Shown here piece by piece: positions 26,974 through 39,113 of a stretch of 64,000 nucleotides of DNA. A program made the translations under genes and the position numbers. How positions within the stretch are numbered: position 1 is the first letter of the stretch; every line of letters starts with the position of its first letter. Origin of the DNA: Pseudomonas paracarnis (lineage in GTDB: Bacteria > Pseudomonadota > Gammaproteobacteria > Pseudomonadales > Pseudomonadaceae); the NCBI RefSeq assembly GCF_904063055.1, contig NZ_CAJFCN010000009.1, positions 124,001-188,000 on the forward strand. Direction: 5' to 3'. The notes under the pieces were generated by a model. It searched no databases. It saw nothing but the letters and a program-made list of their open reading frames with translations, and was not told the DNA's origin.

Positions 26974-28272
26974 ATGCGCGTGATGAAGTGGAGCATGATC
27001 GCCCTGGCTGTTTCAGCAGGCACCTCGCAGTTCGCAATGGCGTCCGCCCAGGACGATTCCAAGGGCTTTGTTGAAGACAGCACGTTCAGCATCAATACTC
27101 GCGCGCTGTACTTCAGCCGTGACTTTCGAAATGAGCCAGGGGGCGGTTACAGCACCGTCAACGGCAAGCGTAAAAGCCGTGCTGAAGAAACCGGCCTGGG
27201 CTTCAATGCCCTCTACGAATCTGGCTTCACCCAGGGCACCATTGGTGTCGGTGTCGACGTGATCGGCCTGATGGGCGTCAAGCTCGACAGCGGCAAGGGC
27301 CGCGCCGGCACCGGCCTGTTCCCAACCGGTTCCGATGGTCGCTCGCAAGACGACTACTCCAAAGGCGGCGGCGCGGTGAAGTTCCGCATCTCCAACACAG
27401 TGCTGAAAATCGGTGACCAATACACCACAGCCCCAGTGTTTGCCTCCGACGACAGCCGCCTGCTGCCAGAGCTGCCGCAAGGTATCTCCATCACCAGCAA
27501 CGAAATCAAGGGCCTGAAGCTTGAAGGCGGTCACTTCACTTCCAGCGTCGCGCAGAACCAGACCTACCACGACAGCCTGGGCCTGACCAAAACCGACTTT
27601 GTCGGCGGTGTGTATGCCTTCACTCCAGAAGTCACCGGCAGCCTGTACTACGCGAAAACCGAAGATTACTTCCGCAAGTACTACAGCAACCTGAACTGGA
27701 CCCACGCCCTGAGCGATGATCAGTCGTTCGCCCTGGACTTCAACATCTACGACACCAAGAGCGACGGCGCCGGCCTGCAACGCGCAGAGAAAGATGGCGT
27801 GACCAAGCTCGACAACCGCGCCTTCAGCTTGCAGGGTGCGTACACCATCGGTGCTCACACCTTCACCCTGGCAGCCCAGAAAGTCACCGGTGACGGCGAC
27901 TACGGTTACGGCGTAGACGGCGGCGGCACTGTGTTCCTGGCCAACTCCATCGCCCGTTCCGACTTCAACGCCGAAGGCGAAAAGTCCTACCAGGCGCGTT
28001 ATGACATCAACATGGCGACCTTTGGCATTCCGGGCCTGAGCTTCATGACCCGTTACGTCACCGGTAGCGGCGCCAACACCGGCACCACCTCGAACGGCAA
28101 AGAGTGGGAACGCGACATCGAAGCCAAGTACGTGATCCAGAGCGGCCCGGCGAAAAACCTGAGCCTGCGCCTGCGTCAAGCGACTTACCGTTCCGGTGAT
28201 GGCGTGTACTACGGTTCGCCGTCGATCGACGAGCTGCGTCTGATCGCCAACTACCCGCTGAACATCTTGTAA
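26974..28272 (+). CDS. OprD-family outer-membrane porin
   Basis: A 432-residue porin with a signal peptide (residues 1–25, cleavage near AMASA|Q), then an 18-strand barrel pattern with the OprD-family landmarks FVEDSTFSINTRALYFSRDFR, SRAEETGLGFNALYESGFTQG, FKIRISNT-like VKFRISNTVLKIGDQ, and a C-terminal DELRLIANYPLNIL. Family members take up amino acids, peptides or aromatic acids through a narrow ladder-lined pore. The subgroup (OprE/OprQ-like by length and N terminus) is a guess. AAAGGAG is well placed before the ATG; a strong terminator follows. Confidence 0.9.
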   Translation: MRVMKWSMIALAVSAGTSQFAMASAQDDSKGFVEDSTFSINTRALYFSRDFRNEPGGGYSTVNGKRKSRAEETGLGFNALYESGFTQGTIGVGVDVIGLMGVKLDSGKGRAGTGLFPTGSDGRSQDDYSKGGGAVKFRISNTVLKIGDQYTTAPVFASDDSRLLPELPQGISITSNEIKGLKLEGGHFTSSVAQNQTYHDSLGLTKTDFVGGVYAFTPEVTGSLYYAKTEDYFRKYYSNLNWTHALSDDQSFALDFNIYDTKSDGAGLQRAEKDGVTKLDNRAFSLQGAYTIGAHTFTLAAQKVTGDGDYGYGVDGGGTVFLANSIARSDFNAEGEKSYQARYDINMATFGIPGLSFMTRYVTGSGANTGTTSNGKEWERDIEAKYVIQSGPAKNLSLRLRQATYRSGDGVYYGSPSIDELRLIANYPLNIL

Positions 28273-28318
28273 TTGCCGGTTCAATTACAACGATGACTTG
28301 AGGCCTCGGCCTTAAACA

Positions 28319-28358
28319 AAAAGCCGCTCCTCTGTTTAAACAGGGAGCGGCTTTTTTA
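28319..28358 (+). terminator. Terminator of the porin gene
   Basis: AAGCCGCTCC and GGAGCGGCTT arms around CTCTGTTTAAACAG, followed by TTTTTT. It lies 47 bases after the porin stop. Confidence 0.9.
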
Positions 28359-28455
28359 TTGCAGTTTTACTTCAACCAACAAAACAACTAGCAAGCTAAG
28401 TAACTAGTTTTTTCAAAGCTGACCTTTCGGCCAACTTCGATAGCATCGCGCCAAG

Positions 28456-29298
28456 TTACTTCGGCGCACTTTCCTGCATCACCCGAATAACCCGTTGCGG
28501 AAACGGAATATCAATCCCGGCCGCTTTCAAACGGTCACGCGCCAGTTCATTGAGCATAAACATCACGTCCCAATAATCCGGAGTGTTGGTCCAGCAACGC
28601 AGGGAGACGGTGATGGAACTGTCGCCCAAGGTCGACACCACCGCCACGGCGGCAGGGTCCTTCAGTACACGCGGGTCTTCGGCCAGAGCCAGCAATACTT
28701 CACGGGCCTTTTGCAGGTCCGCCTCATAGTCCACACCCACGTCAAACACGACCTTGCGGGTCGGCTGGCGGTTGGTGTTGGTGATAAGGCCGTTGGACAG
28801 GCTGCCGTTGGGAATGATCACCGTCTTGTTGTCGCCGGTACGCAGCACCGTGTGGAAGATCTGGATGCTGTCGACGGTACCCGAGGTACCCTGGGCTTCG
28901 ATCCAGTCACCGATACGGAACGGGCGGAACAACAGAATCAACACGCCGCCGGCAAAGTTCGCCAGGCTGCCTTGCAAGGCCAGGCCGATAGCCAGGGTAG
29001 CGGCACCGATCGCCGCAACGAACGAGGTGGTTGCCACACCGATCATCGAGGCCACGTTGACCACCAGCATGACTTTGAGCGCGATGTTCGCAAGGCTGGT
29101 GATGAAGTGTTGCAGTGCCAAGTCTGCGTTACGCATGGCCAGCAGACGGCCCACGCGGTGAGTCAAGACGTTGATCAGCCACCAGCCGATGGCCAGGGTG
29201 ACCAACGCCAGCAATACGCGGCTGCCGTATTCCATGATCATGGGGAGCCAAGACTGGGAGGTCTTGATCAGGTGATCCATTTCAGCGTTCAAATCCAT
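28456..29298 (-). CDS. Small-conductance mechanosensitive channel (MscS family)
   Basis: A 280-residue inner-membrane channel with three transmembrane helices (about 24–45, 65–88, 93–125). The third contains the Gly/Ala-rich pore segment AIGAATLAIGLALQGSLANFAGGVLIL, followed by the beta domain (FRIGDWIEAQGTSGTVDSIQIF) and the cytoplasmic vestibule domain. It releases solutes on hypo-osmotic shock. AGGAG precedes the ATG at 29298. Confidence 0.95.
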   Translation of the reverse strand: MDLNAEMDHLIKTSQSWLPMIMEYGSRVLLALVTLAIGWWLINVLTHRVGRLLAMRNADLALQHFITSLANIALKVMLVVNVASMIGVATTSFVAAIGAATLAIGLALQGSLANFAGGVLILLFRPFRIGDWIEAQGTSGTVDSIQIFHTVLRTGDNKTVIIPNGSLSNGLITNTNRQPTRKVVFDVGVDYEADLQKAREVLLALAEDPRVLKDPAAVAVVSTLGDSSITVSLRCWTNTPDYWDVMFMLNELARDRLKAAGIDIPFPQRVIRVMQESAPK

Positions 29299-29350
29299 CT
29301 ACTTTCTCCTGTTGTGCGGCGATAAGGCTGTATTGACTGCCTGAAAACGC

Positions 29351-29373
29351 AATTGAGCCCCGAAGGGCTCAAT
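29351..29373 (-). terminator. Terminator-like hairpin after yajQ
   Basis: On the minus strand ATTGAGCCC–TTCG–GGGCTCAAT is a nine-base-pair stem with a UUCG tetraloop, followed by a mixed T stretch (TGCGTTTTC). It lies between yajQ and the mscS-type gene. Confidence 0.6.
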
Positions 29374-29434
29374 GGTAGGCACTGCTGCTGGGGCGTGGGA
29401 CGTCAAAAGTGCCCACAGGTTCCCCAAAGTGCCA

Positions 29435-29920
29435 TCAGTCGCGGAAGTTATTGAACTGCAGCGGCATGTCGAAAGTCTTGGCGCGCAGAGCTGCGATAGC
29501 CTCTTGCAGGTCATCACGCTTCTTGCCGGTGACGCGAACCTGCTCGCCCTGGATGGCGGCCTGGACTTTGAGCTTGGCGTCCTTGATATGCGCCACGATC
29601 TTCTTGGCCAGCTCTTTGTCGATGCCTTCCTTGAGCACGGCTTCCTGCTTCATCAGCTTGCCGGAGGCGTAGGCATCTTTGACTTCCAGACATTGCACGT
29701 CGATCTTGCGCTTGACCAGGGCCAGCTTGAGGATCTCGATCATCGCTTCCAGCTGGAAATCGGCTTCAGCGGTCAGGTTGACGGTCAGTTCCTTTTCCTT
29801 GAATTCGAAGCTGCCCTTGCCTTTCAAGTCATAGCGACGGTCCAGTTCCTTGACGGCGTTCTCGACGGCGTTGGTGACTTCGTGTTTGTCCAGTTCAGAT
29901 ACCACGTCGAACGAAGGCAT
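29435..29920 (-). CDS. yajQ: YajQ-family nucleotide-binding protein
   Basis: A 161-residue cytoplasmic protein with the family N terminus MPSFDVVSELDKHEVTNAVE and end AIAALRAKTFDMPLQFNNFRD. It folds as two ferredoxin-like domains; in Xanthomonas and P. aeruginosa family members bind cyclic di-GMP and act with a LysR regulator. That role is not shown here. It is a single-gene unit divergent from panE. Confidence 0.95.
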   Translation of the reverse strand: MPSFDVVSELDKHEVTNAVENAVKELDRRYDLKGKGSFEFKEKELTVNLTAEADFQLEAMIEILKLALVKRKIDVQCLEVKDAYASGKLMKQEAVLKEGIDKELAKKIVAHIKDAKLKVQAAIQGEQVRVTGKKRDDLQEAIAALRAKTFDMPLQFNNFRD

Positions 29921-30043
29921 GTGATTTCTCCAATATAAGGGGCGGGCTCAGTAGAGATGGAGCGCGCCCGAGCTAAAATGCCGGGGCATTATAGCGGTTC
30001 TTTCGCGCCGTTCACCGCTGGCGACCTTATGGAGTACACACTG

Positions 30044-30961
30044 ATGTCGACCCCCTGGCATATTCTTGGCGCTGGCAGCCTGGGCACCCTCTGGGCCACG
30101 CGGCTGGCACGCGCGGGGGTGCCCGTCAGGCTGATCCTGCGTAACCAGGCGCGCCTGGCCAGCTATCGCGCAGGCAAAGGGCTGACCCTGGTGGAGCACG
30201 GCGTGGAACAGACTTATCCGGTCATCGGCGAAACGCCTGATAGCTCGGAGCCGATTCGGCGTCTGCTGGTAGCGTGCAAAGCCTACGACGCTCAAAGCGC
30301 CATCGCACAGTTGCAGCATCGACTGGCGCCGGACGCCGAATTGATCCTGCTGCAAAACGGCCTCGGCAGCCAGGACGCCGTGGCTGCGCAATGGCCGTCG
30401 GCGCGCTGCATCTTTGCCTCCAGCACCGAGGGCGCATTTCGCGATGGCGATTGGCGGGTGGTATTTGCCGGCCATGGCTACACCTGGCTGGGGGACGCGA
30501 GCCATCCCACCCCGCCGCTGTGGCTGGATGATTTGCAAGCGGCAGGCATCCCCCATGAATGGGCCACCGATATCCTGACGCGCCTGTGGCGCAAGCTCGC
30601 GCTCAATTGCGCCATCAACCCACTGACCGTGTTGTACCACTGCCGCAACGGCGGTTTGAGCGCCCACCACTGCGAGGTCGCCACGCTCTGCGCCGAACTG
30701 GCCGAACTGCTGGAGCGCTGTGGCCAGCCTGCGGCTGCACAGGACTTGCACAGTGAAGTCGAGCGGGTGATCCAGGCCACCGCCGCCAACTATTCCTCCA
30801 TGTACCAGGACGTCGCCAACGCCCGACGCACCGAGATCAGTTACCTGCTGGGCTACGCTTGCCAGGCCGCGGCCCGCCATCAGTTGGCAGCGCCGCACCT
30901 GCAACAGGTACACACGCGGTTGGTGGCGCATCTGCTTGCACGCGGATTGGCCAGCGACTGA
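30044..30961 (+). CDS. panE: 2-dehydropantoate 2-reductase (PanE/ApbA family)
   Basis: A 305-residue NADPH enzyme that reduces ketopantoate to pantoate for coenzyme A synthesis. The nucleotide-binding loop is ILGAGSLGTLWATRLARAG (residues 6–24), the catalytic Lys lies in LWRKLALNCAINPLT (about residue 186), and SSMYQDVANARRTEISYL is the C-terminal substrate signature. ATG 30044 gives the usual N terminus. The family also contains paralogues with other substrates, so the exact reaction is likely rather than certain. Confidence 0.85.
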   Translation: MSTPWHILGAGSLGTLWATRLARAGVPVRLILRNQARLASYRAGKGLTLVEHGVEQTYPVIGETPDSSEPIRRLLVACKAYDAQSAIAQLQHRLAPDAELILLQNGLGSQDAVAAQWPSARCIFASSTEGAFRDGDWRVVFAGHGYTWLGDASHPTPPLWLDDLQAAGIPHEWATDILTRLWRKLALNCAINPLTVLYHCRNGGLSAHHCEVATLCAELAELLERCGQPAAAQDLHSEVERVIQATAANYSSMYQDVANARRTEISYLLGYACQAAARHQLAAPHLQQVHTRLVAHLLARGLASD

Positions 30962-31007
30962 GGCACGCGCTACCCTGCCTACCTGTCTATCACCTGGGAA
31001 AACTCTG

Positions 31008-33044
31008 ATGCCACTGCGCCAGCGTCTTGAAAATCTACCAGTAGGACAAAAACTGCTGGCGGCCCTGCTGGTGCTTCTCACCACCGTATTGCTGGTGGCC
31101 AACCTGACGTTTATCAGCGCCGCCTACTGGATCTCCCAGGAAAGCATGGCCCCCCAGGCCTTGCAGGCTATTGGTCGACTGGTGTCCAACCCCTCGCTCG
31201 CCGCCGAGGCGCTTGAGTCCCCGACCAAGGCCGAGGCGCTGCTCAATGAATTGACCAGCTATTCACCGTTGCGCGCCGCCGCGCTGTACGACGGCGAAGG
31301 CAACCGCCTGGCGCAGATGCAGCACGGCGACCGCCTGCACCTGCCGGACCACTACCGGCATATCGAAGCGTGGCGCCTCACCGAATTTCGCAGCAACCAG
31401 ATCATCACCCTGCCCCGTGGCACTCAGCCTTCGGGGCATTTGTTGCTGGTGGCCAGCAGTGAGCTGCCGGTGGCGTTCTATACCGGCACGCTGACCGCGA
31501 GCCTGGGCATCCTGATTTTCAGTGTGTTGCTGTGGCTGGTCATCGCCCGGCAAATAAAACGCCTGATCACACGACCGATTCATGAACTTGAAGAACTGTC
31601 CCGCCAGGTGACCCGCGAGGAGAACTACGCTTTACGCGCCGGGCGTGGCAACCGTGATGAAATCGGCAGCCTGGCCGAAGCGTTCAACACCATGTTGTCG
31701 CGCATCGAAGCTCGCGAGCAGCAGCTCAAACGCGCGCGCGACGACTCTCAGGCCGCGTATGACCAGGCCCAGGGTTTGGCCGAAGAAACCCGGCATACCA
31801 ACCGCAAGCTGGAACTGGAAGTCCAGGTACGCAGCAAGATCGAGAAAAAGCTCACGGGCTTCCAGAACTACCTGAACAGCATCATTGACTCGATGCCCTC
31901 GGCGCTGATCGCCCTGGACGAACAACTCTATGTCACCCAGTGGAACCAGGAAGCTACCGCCCTCTCCGGTACGCGTCTGGACGAAGCCCTGAACCAGCCG
32001 GTGTTCCTGGCCTTCCAGCCGCTCAAGCCGTACCTGCCACAGATCAAGGCCACCGTGGAGCAGCACACAGTGGAGCGGATAGAACGGGTCACCTGGATCA
32101 AGGACGACGAGCCCAAGCATTATGCGCTGACGTTCTACCCGTTGATGGGCGGCGCCGGGCGCGGTGTGGTGATCCGAATCGACGACATCACCCAGCGCCT
32201 CTCCCTGGAAGAAATGATGGTGCAATCGGAAAAAATGCTCTCCGTGGGCGGCCTGGCCGCAGGTATGGCCCATGAGATCAACAACCCGTTGGGCGCGATC
32301 CTGCATAACGTGCAGAACATTCGGCGGCGCCTGTCCCCCGAGCTGCCCAAGAACCTTGAACTTGCCGAACAGGTGGGCATCGAGCTGGAGACGGTCAACC
32401 GATACCTGCAAGGCCGCGAAGTCCCGCAACTGCTCGACGGCATTCAGCAGGCCGGGGCGCGTGCCGCGAAAATCGTTACCCACATGCTCAGCTTCAGCCG
32501 CCGCAGCAATCGCCAGATGGCGCCCTGCGATTTGCCGGCGCTGATCGACCAGGCCGTGGAAATCGCCGGTAACGACTTTGACCTGACCATCGGTTTCGAT
32601 TTCAAGGGCCAGGCGATCATCCGCCAGTTCGATCCGCAACTGGGCCCGGTGCCCGGCACCGCCAACGAGCTGGAGCAAGTGCTGCTCAATTTGCTGAAAA
32701 ACGCTGCCCAGGCCATTCACCTGCGCGAGGACGACAGCGAGCCGGGGCGCATCATCCTGCGCACCCGCCTCAACCCGCCGTGGGCGGAAATCCAGGTGGA
32801 AGACAACGGCATCGGCATGAGCGAAAACGTGCGCAAACGCACGTTCGAACCGTTCTTTACCACCAAGGAAATCGGCCAAGGTACCGGGCTTGGGCTGTCA
32901 GTGTCGTATTTCATCATCACCAACAACCACAAGGGCCAGATGGAAGTGCATTCCACCCTGGGCCAGGGCACCTGCTTTACCTTGCGCCTGCCTTTGGCCG
33001 GCAGCCAATTGCCCCCCACTGAACTTACCCAACTGGAGCACTGA
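31008..33044 (+). CDS. Membrane PAS sensor histidine kinase
   Basis: A 678-residue kinase: transmembrane helices at about 16–40 and 160–184 with a periplasmic sensor domain between, HAMP (about 185–240), coiled coil, PAS (about 285–400), a phospho-acceptor His422 in GMAHEINNPLG, and an ATPase domain with N box (LLNLLKNAAQAI), DNGIGMSE and GTGLGLS. Between the H box and N box there is a segment longer than in common HisKA domains (ILHNVQNIRRRLSPELPKN to REVPQLLDGIQQAG). No response regulator gene is adjacent, so its partner is unknown. It lies two bases before the cobalamin adenosyltransferase gene. Confidence 0.9.
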   Translation: MPLRQRLENLPVGQKLLAALLVLLTTVLLVANLTFISAAYWISQESMAPQALQAIGRLVSNPSLAAEALESPTKAEALLNELTSYSPLRAAALYDGEGNRLAQMQHGDRLHLPDHYRHIEAWRLTEFRSNQIITLPRGTQPSGHLLLVASSELPVAFYTGTLTASLGILIFSVLLWLVIARQIKRLITRPIHELEELSRQVTREENYALRAGRGNRDEIGSLAEAFNTMLSRIEAREQQLKRARDDSQAAYDQAQGLAEETRHTNRKLELEVQVRSKIEKKLTGFQNYLNSIIDSMPSALIALDEQLYVTQWNQEATALSGTRLDEALNQPVFLAFQPLKPYLPQIKATVEQHTVERIERVTWIKDDEPKHYALTFYPLMGGAGRGVVIRIDDITQRLSLEEMMVQSEKMLSVGGLAAGMAHEINNPLGAILHNVQNIRRRLSPELPKNLELAEQVGIELETVNRYLQGREVPQLLDGIQQAGARAAKIVTHMLSFSRRSNRQMAPCDLPALIDQAVEIAGNDFDLTIGFDFKGQAIIRQFDPQLGPVPGTANELEQVLLNLLKNAAQAIHLREDDSEPGRIILRTRLNPPWAEIQVEDNGIGMSENVRKRTFEPFFTTKEIGQGTGLGLSVSYFIITNNHKGQMEVHSTLGQGTCFTLRLPLAGSQLPPTELTQLEH

Positions 33045-33046
33045 CC

Positions 33047-33625
33047 ATGGGCTTTCGCCTGTCGAAGATCTACACCCGTACCGGCGACAAAGGCGAGACC
33101 GGCCTCGGCGACGGCCGCCGCGTGCCCAAGGACCATCCACGCGTGGAAGCGATTGGCGAGGTGGATACGCTGAACAGCCAACTCGGCCTGCTGTTGGCTA
33201 ACCTTGAAGAACAAAGCGGCAAGCATCCGGGGTTGAAGGATGTGATTGAAGTGCTCACGCCTTGCCAGCACCGTCTGTTTGACTTGGGCGGTGAGCTGGC
33301 CATGCCTGTGTACAAGGCGTTGAATGCGGCGGAAGTGGATCGGCTGGAGGCTGCGATTGATCGCTGGAACGAGGAAGTCGGGCCGCTGGAGAATTTCATC
33401 CTGCCTGGCGGTTCAGCGTTGATCGCTCAAGCCCATGTGTGCCGCAGCCTGGCGCGCAGCGCCGAACGCCGTTGTCAGCACCTGAATGCGGTGGAACCGT
33501 TGGAGGGTGTGGGGTTGGCGTACATCAATCGGTTGTCGGATTTGCTGTTTGTGGCGGCCAGGGTGATTGCCAAACGCCAAGGTGTTGCGGAAGTGTTGTG
33601 GCAGGCGGCGGCCAAGCCACACTGA
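33047..33625 (+). CDS. PduO-type cob(I)alamin adenosyltransferase
   Basis: A 192-residue enzyme that transfers the adenosyl group of ATP to cob(I)alamin. It has the N-terminal ATP-binding signature YTRTGDKGETGLGDGRRV and, near the end, the conserved FILPGGSALIAQAHVCRSLARSAERR. It forms a trimer in the cytoplasm. The two-base gap to the sensor kinase suggests co-transcription, though no functional link is known. Confidence 0.94.
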   Translation: MGFRLSKIYTRTGDKGETGLGDGRRVPKDHPRVEAIGEVDTLNSQLGLLLANLEEQSGKHPGLKDVIEVLTPCQHRLFDLGGELAMPVYKALNAAEVDRLEAAIDRWNEEVGPLENFILPGGSALIAQAHVCRSLARSAERRCQHLNAVEPLEGVGLAYINRLSDLLFVAARVIAKRQGVAEVLWQAAAKPH

Positions 33626-33629
33626 GCAG

Positions 33630-33762
33630 ATCGTTCCCACGCTTTGCGTGGGAATGCATCAACGGACGCTCCGCGTCCCAAAGCGTGACGCAGAGCGTCG
33701 CAGGAGGCATTCCCACGCAGAGCGTGGGAACGATCAGCACGATCAGCAGAGCGTGGGAACGC
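33630..33762. repeat. Cluster of GTTCCCACGC palindromic repeats
   Basis: Several copies of the inverted unit CGTTCCCACGC / GCGTGGGAACG (33632, 33646, 33710, 33721, 33751) with related GACGCTCC/CAGAGCGTC units between them. This is a common intergenic repeat type in fluorescens-group genomes and may form a long hairpin at the end of both converging genes. Confidence 0.8.
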
Positions 33763-33765
33763 TCA

Positions 33766-34710
33766 TCACACCTGCGGCCAGAACGCCCGAATACCTGCCA
33801 CACCTTGCGCACCAGCCTCCCAAGCTTGCTCCCGCTGCGCCGGCCCAACCCCGCCCAACAGAAACACCGGCTTGCTGAACCCGGCGATCAACTCAGCCGC
33901 CTGTTCCCAACCCAACGGCTGCGCATCCGGATGGGTCTGAGTCGGCTGCACCGGCGACAGCGTGACAAAATCCACGTCCATCAACTCTGCCAGCGCCAGT
34001 TCTTCCGCGTTGTGGCAAGACGCCGCCAACCAGCGGTCTTTGGGCAGCGGCCGGCCCTTGCTTGCGTATTTGCGCAACTGCGCCGAGGTCATATGCCACC
34101 CCGCAGCAGGGAAATCCCCCAGCCACTCGAACGGCCCCTTGAGCATCAGTTGCGCCTTGCCAGCACACAGGCCCACCGCATCCACCGCCAGGTCACGGTA
34201 TTTGGGGTCATAGCCGTTGGGCGCACGCAGTTGAACCAGCTTGATGCCACCGGCAATAGCCTTCTGGATACCGCGCAACAGCGTCGGGGTCTCCAGCTCG
34301 CCAGGGGTGATCAAGTACTCGGCGGGCAAGCGTGCCGCGGCGACAATCGGCGCATTCGCCGCCGGGAATTCATAGTTGACCAGGTCCCGCGGTGCCACCC
34401 ACGCCAACGGCTGCCCTTCAGCGCCATGGGGCTCGCCGGTAAAAGCCGAGACTTCCCAGACATCCAGCAATACCTGCTTGTCCGGATAGTCATGTTGCAC
34501 CTTGATCAGCGGCCGCGCCGTGGTGACCTGGATGCCCAGCTCTTCCTGCAATTCACGGGACAAGGCCGTGGCAACCGACTCATCAGCCTCCACCTTGCCG
34601 CCGGGAAATTCCCAGAGGCCGCCTTGATGCTGAGTATCGGCACGGCGCGCCAGCAGGATCCTGCCATCGACACCGCGGATCACCGCTGCTGCTACATGTA
34701 CTCGTTTCAC
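33766..34710 (-). CDS. Nudix hydrolase fused to thiamine-phosphate-synthase-like domain
   Basis: A 314-residue two-domain protein. Residues 1–130 are a MutT-type Nudix domain with the complete box GGKVEADESVATALSRELQEELGI and flanking LLARRADTQHQGGLWEFPGG, which suggests 8-oxo-dGTP cleaning. Residues about 140–314 resemble ThiE/TenI (GIKLVQLRAPNGYDPKYRDLA, FVTLSPVQPTQTHPD, PVFLLGGVGPAQREQAWEAGAQGVAGIRAF). The fusion is common in gammaproteobacteria; whether the second domain is active in thiamine synthesis is unsettled. It lies 19 bases downstream of argJ on the same strand. Confidence 0.92.
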   Translation of the reverse strand: MKRVHVAAAVIRGVDGRILLARRADTQHQGGLWEFPGGKVEADESVATALSRELQEELGIQVTTARPLIKVQHDYPDKQVLLDVWEVSAFTGEPHGAEGQPLAWVAPRDLVNYEFPAANAPIVAAARLPAEYLITPGELETPTLLRGIQKAIAGGIKLVQLRAPNGYDPKYRDLAVDAVGLCAGKAQLMLKGPFEWLGDFPAAGWHMTSAQLRKYASKGRPLPKDRWLAASCHNAEELALAELMDVDFVTLSPVQPTQTHPDAQPLGWEQAAELIAGFSKPVFLLGGVGPAQREQAWEAGAQGVAGIRAFWPQV

Positions 34711-34729
34711 CGCCAGTTTCCTCTTGGTA

Positions 34730-35947
34730 TCAGGTACGGTATTCCGCGTTGATCTTCACGTACTCGTGGGACAGGTCGGTGGTCCAGATGGTTTCGCTGC
34801 AGTCACCACGACCCAGTTCGATACGGATGGTGATTTCTTCCTGCTGCATCACCGCCGAGCCCTGGGCTTCGGTGTAGGTTTCGGCGCGGGCGCCACGGCT
34901 GGCGATGCACACGTCACCCAGGAACACGTCGATTTTGCTCACGTCCAGGTCCGGCACGCCGGCACGGCCGACAGCCGCGAGGATACGGCCCCAGTTCGGG
35001 TCCGAAGCAAACAGCGCGGTCTTGATCAGCGGCGAGTGCGCCACGGTGTAGCCCACATCCAGGCATTCCTGATGGTTGCCGCCGCCGTTGACTTCAACCG
35101 TGACGAACTTGGTCGCGCCCTCGCCGTCACGCACGATGGCCTGGGCCACGTCCATGCACACTTCGAACACCGCCTGTTTCAACGCCGCAAACAACGGGCC
35201 TTCGGTGGAGGTGATTTCCGGCAGGTTGGCCTGGCCGGTGGCGATCAGCATGCAGCAGTCGTTGGTGGAGGTGTCACCGTCGATGGTGATGCGATTGAAC
35301 GACTTGTTGGCGCCGTCCAGCATCAGGCGTTGCAGCACATCACGGGAAACTTTGGCGTCGGTGGCGATATAGCCGAGCATGGTGGCCATGTTCGGGCGGA
35401 TCATGCCTGCGCCTTTGCTGATACCGGTGACGGTGATGGTCACGCCCTCATACACGAACTGGCGGCTCGCGCCTTTGGGCAAGGTGTCGGTGGTCATGAT
35501 GCCAGTGGCCGCAGCCGCCCAGTTATCCACAGACAGATCATCGAGCGCGGCTTGCAGGGCGCCTTCGATTTTTTCCACCGGCAGCGGCTCACCGATCACA
35601 CCGGTGGAGTACGGCAACACCTGGCTGGCATCGACGCCGGTCAACTGGGCCAGCTTGGCGCAGGTGCGCGCCGCCGCCACCAGGCCGGGCTCGCCGGTGC
35701 CCGCGTTGGCGTTGCCGGTATTGGTCAGCAGGTAGCGAATCGACCCGGCCACGCGCTGCTTGGCCAGAATCACCGGCGCGGCGCAAAAGGCGTTGAGGGT
35801 GAACACGCCCGCTACGGTCGAGCCTTCAGCACAGCGCATCACCACCACATCCTTGCGCCCCGGGCGCTTGATGCCGGCCGAAGCGATACCAAGTTCAAAA
35901 CCGGCAACCGGGTGCAACGTGGGCAAAGGACCAAGACCAACAGCCAT
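34730..35947 (-). CDS. argJ: Bifunctional glutamate N-acetyltransferase/amino-acid acetyltransferase
   Basis: A 405-residue enzyme of cyclic arginine synthesis: it moves acetyl from N-acetylornithine to glutamate. The self-cleavage site is in KGAGMIRPNMATMLGYIATDA, with Thr189 as new N-terminal nucleophile. N-terminal GIKRPGRKDVVVMRC and C-terminal INAEYRT are typical. It is likely the first gene of a two-gene unit with the Nudix fusion gene. Confidence 0.97.
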   Translation of the reverse strand: MAVGLGPLPTLHPVAGFELGIASAGIKRPGRKDVVVMRCAEGSTVAGVFTLNAFCAAPVILAKQRVAGSIRYLLTNTGNANAGTGEPGLVAAARTCAKLAQLTGVDASQVLPYSTGVIGEPLPVEKIEGALQAALDDLSVDNWAAAATGIMTTDTLPKGASRQFVYEGVTITVTGISKGAGMIRPNMATMLGYIATDAKVSRDVLQRLMLDGANKSFNRITIDGDTSTNDCCMLIATGQANLPEITSTEGPLFAALKQAVFEVCMDVAQAIVRDGEGATKFVTVEVNGGGNHQECLDVGYTVAHSPLIKTALFASDPNWGRILAAVGRAGVPDLDVSKIDVFLGDVCIASRGARAETYTEAQGSAVMQQEEITIRIELGRGDCSETIWTTDLSHEYVKINAEYRT

Positions 35948-36010
35948 GAATGCGCTCCTTAAAAATAGGTGATGTCTGTGCCGTCGCTATCGACGGTGGG
36001 AATTAATGGC

Positions 36011-36043
36011 AAAACGCCGCGACGGCAAAGGCCGGTCGCGGCG
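36011..36043 (-). terminator. Terminator of secA
   Basis: On the minus strand CGCCGCGAC and GTCGCGGCG arms enclose CGGCCTTTGCC and are followed by TTTTG. It lies 28 bases after the secA stop and upstream of argJ. Confidence 0.75.
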
Positions 36044-36071
36044 CGGGGTGTTGCAGCGTCAGGCGAAAATC

Positions 36072-38807
<2,736 letters not shown>

Positions 38808-39113
38808 ATCGGCAGGTTCTTCCACACATAGGGATGGAGGGCGCACCGTGAGTGGCCCGAGCAGCCCTCACGGCCGCATTGCGAACGCGCATTCTACCCG
38901 GAATCGTGGGTGAGGAAAGTGGCGTTGTTCCCCGAGGCAGGCACGGCGCTGTGAGAGGGCCTGTTTAAAATAAGGGCTTTTGCGCGAACTTCAACCCATG
39001 GAGCGCAGAAGTTACTTATTGATTTCATGGGCAAAGCCCAGCCGAGGCACGGCCGCGGGGTGTACCGGCGCTTTCTGTTAAGATAACCGCTCTGTTACCT
39101 AAGGTGTCTAAAC
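38808..39113. other. Divergent promoter region secA/dciA
   Basis: 306 bases with no gene. It must hold promoters for secA (−) and dciA (+). A possible sigma-70 site for dciA lies in TTAAGATAACC near 39076; no secM-like regulator is present. Confidence 0.4.

Noticed and set aside
27013..28284. A 423-codon open frame antisense to the porin gene
   Set aside because: Same reason: no motif, no ribosome site, and full overlap with a clear OprD-family gene.
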